Positions 1 to 4,847 of a DNA stretch of 64,000 nt are shown here, piece after piece. The stretch spans positions 3,720,001 to 3,784,000 of the forward strand of contig NZ_RCCA01000001.1 of the NCBI RefSeq assembly GCF_003663845.1, read 5' to 3'. The position numbers were made by a program, and so were the translations under genes. Origin of the DNA: Chryseobacterium sp. 7 (GTDB lineage: Bacteria > Bacteroidota > Bacteroidia > Flavobacteriales > Weeksellaceae). The notes beneath the pieces are model-generated. The model ran no database searches. It was not told the DNA's origin and saw only the letters and a program-made list of their open reading frames with translations. Numbering within the stretch: the first letter of the stretch is position 1; each line of letters opens with the position of its first letter.

Positions 1-1
1 A

Positions 2-400
2 GAATTAAACAGGAATATTCAGAATATCGACAAATACCTTGCAGAAGTAATTCCTTTTGAAGAAGAAAGAATTGTAAGCGTGAAAGAGCGTTATCAGAAA
101 TCTTTGAAAGAATTTGAAAACGTGGATGAAACACGTTTCTATCAGGAAATGGCTTATTTTACTGAAAAACTTGATATTTCTGAAGAAAAGGTAAGACTTA
201 CCCAGCACTTGAAATATTATAAAGAAGTAATGGATAATGAGTCTTTCAACGGAAAAAAATTGGGCTTCATTTCTCAGGAAATCGGAAGAGAAATCAATAC
301 ATTAGGGTCTAAAGCCAATCATGCAGATATCCAGAAACTGGTTGTGATGATGAAAGATGACCTTGAAAAAATAAAAGAACAAACGTTAAACGTATTATAA
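2..400 (+). CDS. YicC-family endoribonuclease, C-terminal part (cut by window edge)
   Basis: The frame is open from the first bases, so the N-terminus lies outside the window; about 132 residues remain. The visible part fits the C-terminal DUF1732 half of YicC proteins: an acidic helical stretch, then the segment QEIGREINTLGSKAN followed by a final helix with many Lys and Glu. E. coli YicC is an endoribonuclease acting on small RNAs; that role here is inferred from family membership. gmk follows 67 bp downstream on the same strand, a pairing (yicC/yloC next to gmk) seen in many bacteria, which supports the call. Confidence 0.8.
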   Translation, partial: ELNRNIQNIDKYLAEVIPFEEERIVSVKERYQKSLKEFENVDETRFYQEMAYFTEKLDISEEKVRLTQHLKYYKEVMDNESFNGKKLGFISQEIGREINTLGSKANHADIQKLVVMMKDDLEKIKEQTLNVL

Positions 401-402
401 TA

Positions 403-450
403 GTTGACCGTTAGCAGGTGATCGTTTACAACAAATGATCACCTGTCAAC
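403..450. repeat. Nested inverted repeat between yicC and gmk
   Basis: GTTGAC (403-408) and AGGTGATC (416-423) on the left are answered by GATCACCT (437-444) and GTCAAC (445-450) on the right. The flanking bases (CAACTAACAACTGACAAC, 447-464) repeat the same short word with variations. No T-run follows, so it is not a typical terminator. It looks like one of the quasi-periodic intergenic elements that recur in this window. Confidence 0.6.
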
Positions 451-467
451 TAACAACTGACAACTCT

Positions 468-1031
468 ATGGATAAAGTAATTATATTTTCAGCACCATCA
501 GGGAGCGGAAAAACTACATTGGTAAAGCATTCGCTGGAAACATTTCCTGAGCTGGAATTTTCAATCTCATGCACTACGAGGCAGCCAAGAGGAAGTGAAG
601 TTCATGCAGTGGATTATCATTTTCTGACACCGGATGAATTCAGGCAGAAAATTTCTGAAGATGCTTTTGTAGAATATGAAGAAGTATATACTGATAAATA
701 TTACGGTACTTTAAAATCTGAAGTAGAAAAAATCTGGAATCAGGGAAAGGTAGTTATTTTTGATGTAGATGTAAAAGGAGGCATCTCGCTAAAAAAATAT
801 TTCGGTGATAAAGCGCTGTCTATTTTTATAGAACCACCTTCTATTGAAGAATTGGAACGAAGATTGATTTCCAGAAACACAGATGATGCAGAAACCATAA
901 AAACCCGTGTTGCAAAGGCAGAAGAAGAAATGACCTACGCCAGCGAGTTTGACAAGATCGTGATTAATGAAGATCTTGATGCAGCTAAAATAGAAATAGA
1001 AAGTTTAATAAAAAGTTTTATCAGTAATTAA
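468..1031 (+). CDS. gmk: Guanylate kinase
   Basis: Phosphorylates GMP to GDP with ATP in the cytoplasm, an essential step of guanine nucleotide supply. The protein begins MDKVIIFSAPSGSGKTTL, with the P-loop at residues 8-16, followed by the GMP-binding signature SCTTRQPRGSE and the VDYHF segment; 187 residues is normal for the family. An in-frame ATG 33 bp upstream would add 11 residues, but that extension is encoded by the intergenic inverted repeat and does not resemble the family, so the start at 468 is preferred. It probably shares a transcript with yicC. Confidence 0.95.
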   Translation: MDKVIIFSAPSGSGKTTLVKHSLETFPELEFSISCTTRQPRGSEVHAVDYHFLTPDEFRQKISEDAFVEYEEVYTDKYYGTLKSEVEKIWNQGKVVIFDVDVKGGISLKKYFGDKALSIFIEPPSIEELERRLISRNTDDAETIKTRVAKAEEEMTYASEFDKIVINEDLDAAKIEIESLIKSFISN

Positions 1032-1033
1032 TG

Positions 1034-1125
1034 GCTGGAAGATGGAAGCCGGAGGATGGAAGTAATCAAATACTCTCAAAATCTAACTTCTAATTTCTAA
1101 CCTCTACTAACTTCTGATAATAAAA
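1034..1125. repeat. Quasi-periodic purine-rich/pyrimidine-rich intergenic element
   Basis: The gmk-nadA gap holds variations of GGAAGATGGAAG and GGAGGATGGAAG (about 1037-1062), followed by a pyrimidine-rich half made of CTAACTTCTAATTTCTAAC-like words (about 1081-1117). The second half is a loose, transition-rich complement of the first. A related purine-rich element lies at 36494-36590. It has no coding potential. Confidence 0.5.
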
Positions 1126-1138
1126 AATTGAGGTTGAT

Positions 1139-2158
1139 ATGAGTACCGAAACATTAGAAAAAGCTAAATCTGCAATTCCTGTCAGAGGATTTCTGGATAT
1201 AAAAGATATTGCTATTCCTCAGGGAGAAGAGCTTGTGAAAGCCATTCTTAAACTGAAAGAAGAAAAAAATGCAGTGATTCTTGCCCATTATTACCAGCCG
1301 GGAGAAATTCAGGATATTGCTGATTTCCTTGGAGATTCTTTACAGCTGGCAAGACAGGCAAAAGATACCAATGCTGACATGATCGTATTCTGTGGAGTAC
1401 ATTTCATGGCAGAAGCCGCTAAAATCCTAAATCCAACTAAAAAAGTAGTTCTTCCTGATACGATGGCCGGATGCTCTCTGGCAGACGGTTGTTCTGGTGA
1501 AGGATTAAGAAAAATGCGTGAGCAGCACCCGAATGCTTTAATTGCCACTTACATCAACTGTAATGCGGAAACAAAAGCAGAAAGTGACATTATTGTAACA
1601 AGCTCAAATGCTGAAACCGTTATTGAAGCCCTTCCGAAAGACAGACCAATCATCTTCGCACCGGATAAAAACCTGGGAAGATATCTGTCTAAGAAAACAG
1701 GACGTGATATGATCCTTTGGGATGGAAGCTGTGTGGTACACGAAGCATTTTCAATGGAAAGAATTGCCCAGCAACTGGCAGACAATCCGGATGCAAAATT
1801 GATTGCACATCCCGAAAGTGAAGAAGCAGTTTTGAAACTGGCTCACTTTATTGGTTCCACTTCTGCTCTGTTGAACTATGTAGAAAAAGATGACTGTCAG
1901 AAATTCATCATCGCTACAGAAGAAGGAATTCTTCACGAAATGAGAAAACGTGCTCCTCACAAGGAACTGATTCCTGCATTGGTTTTTGATGAAAGCTGCA
2001 ACTGTTCAGAATGTTTCTACATGAAACGCAACACCATGGAAAAGCTATATTTATGTATGAAATATGAGCTTCCTGAAATTCTTATCGATGAAGAATTAAG
2101 GTTAAAAGCATTGAAGCCTATTGAAGCCATGCTTGATCTTTCAAAAAGTATAAAATAA
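1139..2158 (+). CDS. nadA: Quinolinate synthase A
   Basis: Condenses iminoaspartate with dihydroxyacetone phosphate to make quinolinate, the precursor of NAD. The 339-residue protein shows AHYYQPGEIQDIADFLGDS near residues 49-67, PDTMAGCSLAD around residue 106, and the three expected [4Fe-4S] ligand positions: C85 (FCGVHFMAE), C198 (WDGSCVVHE) and one of the C287/C289/C292 cluster (CNCSEC). No nadB or nadC is nearby. Its natural rho-independent terminator directly after the stop codon has been split by an insertion sequence (see 2157-2177 and 3584-3608). Confidence 0.95.
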   Translation: MSTETLEKAKSAIPVRGFLDIKDIAIPQGEELVKAILKLKEEKNAVILAHYYQPGEIQDIADFLGDSLQLARQAKDTNADMIVFCGVHFMAEAAKILNPTKKVVLPDTMAGCSLADGCSGEGLRKMREQHPNALIATYINCNAETKAESDIIVTSSNAETVIEALPKDRPIIFAPDKNLGRYLSKKTGRDMILWDGSCVVHEAFSMERIAQQLADNPDAKLIAHPESEEAVLKLAHFIGSTSALLNYVEKDDCQKFIIATEEGILHEMRKRAPHKELIPALVFDESCNCSECFYMKRNTMEKLYLCMKYELPEILIDEELRLKALKPIEAMLDLSKSIK

Positions 2159-2177
2159 AAAAAAGCACTGTTTTCAC
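2157..2177 (+). terminator. Left half of the nadA terminator, split by the IS element
   Basis: An A-run, GCACTG and the loop bases TTTTCAC lie here. The matching arm CAGTGC with T8 lies at 3593-3606, beyond the insertion. Removing the IS and one copy of the duplicated bases restores a perfect hairpin, A8-GCACTG-TTTTCA-CAGTGC-T8, which would terminate in both directions. Confidence 0.75.
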
Positions 2178-2182
2178 TAGTC

Positions 2183-2212
2183 ATGGTCGGAAGAAATTTC
2201 CGACCATTTTTT
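2183..2212 (+). terminator. Inward-facing terminator at left IS end
   Basis: ATGGTCGGAA (2183-2192) pairs with TTCCGACCAT (2198-2207) around a 5-nt loop, followed by T6. It overlaps the terminal repeat and would stop plus-strand transcription arriving from nadA. Confidence 0.7.
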
Positions 2213-3434
2213 ATGTTTTAAGTTTTGAAGACTTTTGCAGGATCCCCCCCGCAAATATTATTAAAATTGCGGTAATCATATCCCGAAGTTCCATAGCGAT
2301 GCGTCTTTTAGCTGTTTTATATCCTAAATTGTTTACTTTTTTGTAAATCAAGAGCAGCATAGAAGCAATCATTGTCATGTAGAGCATTACTTCAATTCCG
2401 TTTTTATTGAGCGAAACAAGATGGCTTAAATTCAACTCTTGTTTCATAAATCTGAAGAATACCTCAATATCCCACCTTTTACGGTAATAATCCGATATTT
2501 CTTTGGCAGAAAGTTCAAATTCGTTGGTTATGAACCAAAGTTCTTTAGCTGTTTTTTCATTTTTGATAACGATCAACCGAAAATATGTTTCTACTTTTTC
2601 TTCACGATGATGAATATTTCCCCGTTTGTTTTGGATGGGTTTTCCGGTGTAAAGCTTCACTTTGCTGTCTTTAATAACTCCCCAATCATCCCATTTTATT
2701 GGGGTTTCTGTTTTAATAAAAGATTCAATCTCTTCATATTTCCTGTTTTCTTTGGAACGGATAATAAATTTCAGAAGCTTTTCTTCAAAATCTTTCATCG
2801 TCCTTGTAGACTGGATCCCTCTGTCTATGATATAAATATTATCATGATGATCTTCTTTTTTCACCTGGTTCAGAACAGCCTGGGCAAGAGCATTATCTTC
2901 TGTTGAGTATTTTTGCCCCGTAAAAACATCTACCGCTGATGGCAAAATTCCGTCAAATGAAAAACTGAATTTCACTAATTTTTTTCCACTTTTCTGATCA
3001 ATTCCTTCTTTAAGCTTGTTACATGTATCAGCTACAATGGTACTGTCAACTCTGATTAAGTTGTATTTTTCGATTTCTGTCTTGGAATAAAGTTCCGAAA
3101 ATCTTTCGTACATCTGTTCGTAGATTTCTAGGAAATAATTGGAATCAATTTTTGAAAGCCTCTCAGAAATTGAACTCCTTCGAATCTTTTCCTCTTCCCC
3201 TAAGCCAAATAACGCTTTGAATCCACTGCTATTAAAAGTATCTTCGAGTGTTCTTTGACTTAATTTTTCATTATCAAATATGCAATACAAAAGCAGGTAG
3301 AATATTTTTCTTCCATGCAAAACTTTACTATAATAATCCACTTTTGTACTTGCGGAAAGGTGACTTAAAAGTGCTTCGGGAATAAATTCTAAAACATCTT
3401 TAAGTGATATTTTGTGATCTTTAAAAACTGACAT
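2211..3434 (-). CDS. IS4-family DDE transposase
   Basis: A 407-residue transposase that catalyses cut-and-paste movement of the surrounding element. The RNase H-like core is visible: first Asp in LIRVDST, second Asp in YIIDRGIQS, and the catalytic Glu within YRKRWDIEVFFRFMKQEL, which matches the IS4 signature Y-(2)-R-(3)-E-(6)-K exactly. The longer reading from 3485 adds 17 hydrophobic residues (HFFIFCIFIADN) unlike the family, so the ATG at 3434 is chosen. The ORF has no frameshift or stop, so the enzyme may be active. Its stop codon overlaps the T-run of the left-end hairpin. Confidence 0.93.
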   Translation of the reverse strand: MSVFKDHKISLKDVLEFIPEALLSHLSASTKVDYYSKVLHGRKIFYLLLYCIFDNEKLSQRTLEDTFNSSGFKALFGLGEEEKIRRSSISERLSKIDSNYFLEIYEQMYERFSELYSKTEIEKYNLIRVDSTIVADTCNKLKEGIDQKSGKKLVKFSFSFDGILPSAVDVFTGQKYSTEDNALAQAVLNQVKKEDHHDNIYIIDRGIQSTRTMKDFEEKLLKFIIRSKENRKYEEIESFIKTETPIKWDDWGVIKDSKVKLYTGKPIQNKRGNIHHREEKVETYFRLIVIKNEKTAKELWFITNEFELSAKEISDYYRKRWDIEVFFRFMKQELNLSHLVSLNKNGIEVMLYMTMIASMLLLIYKKVNNLGYKTAKRRIAMELRDMITAILIIFAGGILQKSSKLKT

Positions 3435-3438
3435 AAAC

Positions 3439-3515
3439 AATTGATTATCAGCAATAAAGATACAAAAAATGAAAAAATGAAACAATAAAACAAATTAAAT
3501 AGTTGATAATCAATT
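3439..3515. repeat. 12-bp inverted repeat upstream of the transposase start
   Basis: AATTGATTATCA (3439-3450) is repeated in inverse orientation at 3504-3515, with 53 bp between. It lies directly before the transposase ATG, so it could fold in the mRNA leader and limit translation, or bind a dimeric repressor. Either function is inference. Confidence 0.5.
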
Positions 3516-3548
3516 AATTACAATAATAATATTGAATATCTAAAAACA

Positions 3549-3575
3549 AAAAGTCGGAAGAAAAAATCTTCCGAC
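3549..3575 (-). terminator. Inward-facing terminator at right IS end
   Basis: On the minus strand GTCGGAAGA (3575-3567) pairs with TCTTCCGAC (3561-3553), followed by a T-rich run. It would stop minus-strand transcription arriving from the peptide genes before it reaches the transposase. Confidence 0.7.
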
Positions 3576-3583
3576 CATGACTA

Positions 3584-3608
3584 CTGTTTTCACAGTGCTT
3601 TTTTTTGT
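3584..3608. terminator. Right half of the split nadA/peptide terminator
   Basis: It contains the second copy of the target duplication (3584-3593), then AGTGC and T8. A small residual hairpin CTG-TTTTCA-CAG remains possible. It originally also terminated the minus-strand peptide genes. Confidence 0.6.
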
Positions 3609-3628
3609 TCTAAAGACAGATATTATCT

Positions 3629-3832
3629 TTAAGATACTCCTCCGCTCATACATGACATATCAACAATAACACACATTTTACAACGGTCAGGAAGCATCTG
3701 AAAAGCTTCACAAGGGGCATCGCCAGGATTATTTCCATAAGTAGTATTTTTAGGACATCCTGTGCATGTGGCTGGGCCTGCTCCCTGCAGTGTTTGAAGT
3801 TCTTTTCTGTTTAATTTCTTTAAATTTTTCAT
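3629..3832 (-). CDS. Cys-rich GG-leader peptide 1 (bacteriocin-like precursor)
   Basis: A 67-residue peptide with a 19-residue basic leader, MKNLKKLNRKELQTLQGAG, ending in GAG where the usual double-glycine cleavage site would be. The core has six cysteines (C23, C26, C41, C51, C54, C61) and no hydrophobic membrane segment. Leaders of this kind mark short bacteriocin-like or natural-product precursors in Chryseobacterium, normally cut and exported by a peptidase-containing ABC transporter. No maturase or transporter is in the window. It lies 36 bp downstream of peptide 2 and may share its transcript. The CP...YG...C...LP..C pattern is shared with peptide 3. Activity is unknown. Confidence 0.75.
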   Translation of the reverse strand: MKNLKKLNRKELQTLQGAGPATCTGCPKNTTYGNNPGDAPCEAFQMLPDRCKMCVIVDMSCMSGGVS

Positions 3833-3868
3833 AGTAATCTTAATTATTATTTTGATTTTGATTTTTTA

Positions 3869-4066
3869 TTAACCTTCCAGTACCATACAGCTTCCTGGTA
3901 TGGATGGATCGTATGGAAATAGGTAAAGGCATACTTTGCGCCCTCTGAAATCTGTACATACCGCACACCCTTTTGGTCCGCAGTCAAGATCTACAGCACA
4001 GGAGTCTCCCGTTCCTCCAATAATAGCTCTTAAGCTTTCTCTGTTTAATTTTTTTGAATTTTTCAT
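3869..4066 (-). CDS. Cys-rich GG-leader peptide 2 (bacteriocin-like precursor)
   Basis: A 65-residue peptide: leader MKNSKKLNRESLRAIIGG with a canonical GG end at 17-18, then a core with six cysteines (C23, C29, C34, C37, C46, C60). The start at 4066 is chosen over the in-frame ATG six bases upstream because MKN-KKLNR then aligns with the other two peptides. The core is more divergent than those of peptides 1 and 3 but keeps the first Cys at 23 and the last near 60. It could be a disulfide-rich bacteriocin, a modified RiPP or a signalling peptide; the sequence does not decide. Confidence 0.75.
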   Translation of the reverse strand: MKNSKKLNRESLRAIIGGTGDSCAVDLDCGPKGCAVCTDFRGRKVCLYLFPYDPSIPGSCMVLEG

Positions 4067-4318
4067 GGTCATTTAATTTGATTAAGGTGTATTGAAATAG
4101 TTTTTACTATTAAACCTGCTTAAACTTTTTACATCGAACCCATATTGTAAACCATTAAGTATTTTTTAAGGTGTAGAGTACAGTTAAGATAACATCACTT
4201 TGATTTTTTAAACGTAAGACAAAGCTCATCTTAATATTCTAAATCTCTTATTATCTCTTCTTTATGGTTCAAAAAATAAAAGTTTAAACAAGGTATTGAT
4301 ATTTTTTCATTACTTAAA

Positions 4319-4513
4319 TTAGTAAGGGCCAAAACATTCAAAACTTACCAGTACTCTTCCTTTACAGCATTCCGGTAAAGCATAATAATCTGCGCACGAT
4401 CTTGGTTCACCAGGCCCGTATGGCCCGGCAGGACAATTCTCAAAACAGTTGTTGACATCTCCTCCACTAATTGATTTCAAATTGAAACGGTTTAATTTCT
4501 TTAATTTTTTCAT
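4319..4513 (-). CDS. Cys-rich GG-leader peptide 3 (bacteriocin-like precursor)
   Basis: A 64-residue peptide: leader MKKLKKLNRFNLKSISGG (GG at 17-18) and a core with six cysteines at 23, 27, 40, 49, 50 and 60. A longer ORF to 4561 adds 16 residues that do not match the leader family, so the ATG at 4513 is used. The core shares the spacing CP..YG..C...LP.CC with peptide 1, so the two are paralogues. It is separated from peptide 2 by 252 bp without a recognisable gene and is divergent from the threonine operon. Function is unknown. Confidence 0.75.
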   Translation of the reverse strand: MKKLKKLNRFNLKSISGGDVNNCFENCPAGPYGPGEPRSCADYYALPECCKGRVLVSFECFGPY

Positions 4514-4613
4514 GATTATTTCGTTATTAGTTAACATTATAAATGTAACATTTTTAATCAATTACACCAAATACATCTCTAAAAAAGGAAATATATTTTA
4601 TTATATTAAAAAC

Positions 4614-4643
4614 TTGGCTGTTTCAAAATAATTTGTACATTTG
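4614..4643 (+). promoter_or_regulatory. Threonine operon promoter
   Basis: TTG (4614-4616), 19 bp, TACATTTG (4636-4643). This matches the flavobacterial consensus TTG-N17-23-TAnnTTTG. The predicted start of transcription is about 4647-4650, only a few bases before the leader peptide ATG. Confidence 0.75.
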
Positions 4644-4653
4644 TCCTGTTACA

Positions 4654-4755
4654 ATGAATTTATTAAGAAACATATCTGATATTTCTGCCCTGAAATCACC
4701 TATTTCAGGCATATCTTGTGTTTCTACATTCACAACTACAACAACTACCCCATAA
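4654..4755 (+). CDS. thrL: Threonine operon leader peptide
   Basis: A 33-residue peptide beginning MNLLRNISDISALK and ending STFTTTTTTP: eight of the last ten residues before the stop are Ser/Thr/Phe with seven Thr, coded by ACA, ACT and ACC, and four Ile codons lie upstream. It starts just after the thr promoter and ends 92 bp before thrA. A run of codons for the end product next to alternative hairpins is the hallmark of ribosome-mediated attenuation, as in E. coli thrL (Thr plus Ile codons). The peptide itself is presumably without function. Confidence 0.82.
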   Translation: MNLLRNISDISALKSPISGISCVSTFTTTTTTP

Positions 4756-4810
4756 CGGGGTAAATTTTCACATATTATTTCCGGCACCCCTACTCTTTTT
4801 TTTAAAGAGT
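4747..4810 (+). promoter_or_regulatory. Threonine attenuator (alternative hairpins)
   Basis: GGGGT (4757-4761) can pair with either of two identical ACCCC segments: 4747-4751, within the last Thr/Pro codons, or 4786-4790. GGGGTA (4757-4762) can also pair, with wobbles, with TACTCT (4791-4796), directly before T8 (4796-4803). A further hairpin, ACTCTTT/AAAGAGT (4792-4798/4804-4810), would absorb the T-run. A ribosome stalled on the Thr codons would cover GGGGT and prevent the terminator. The exact register is not decided by eye. Confidence 0.65.
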
Positions 4811-4847
4811 AACCACTTCTTTTTATCCAACTTCAAAAAAATAATTG

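Larger units (their letters stand above)
2178..3583 (-). mobile_element. IS4-family insertion sequence, complete, 1406 bp
   Basis: Perfect 17-bp terminal inverted repeats beginning TAGTCATGGTCGGAAGA occupy 2178-2194 and, as the complement, 3567-3583. The target duplication CTGTTTTCAC is intact on both sides (2168-2177 and 3584-3593; 11 bp if the shared A is counted). One transposase gene fills the interior on the minus strand. Perfect repeats, an exact duplication and an unbroken ORF argue for a recent insertion. Just inside each end is a hairpin whose T-run faces the element's interior. Confidence 0.93.

Noticed and set aside
2439..2906. 155-codon plus-strand ORF
   Set aside because: It is antisense to the transposase gene, Phe-rich and without a family; a shadow frame.
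2211..3485. Transposase starting at 3485
   Set aside because: The extra 17 residues are hydrophobic and unlike the family; the inverted repeat lies in this part, so it is more likely leader sequence.
4449..4631. 60-codon plus-strand ORF before the threonine operon
   Set aside because: It overlaps peptide 3 in antisense and runs through the thr promoter; composition is random AT-rich.
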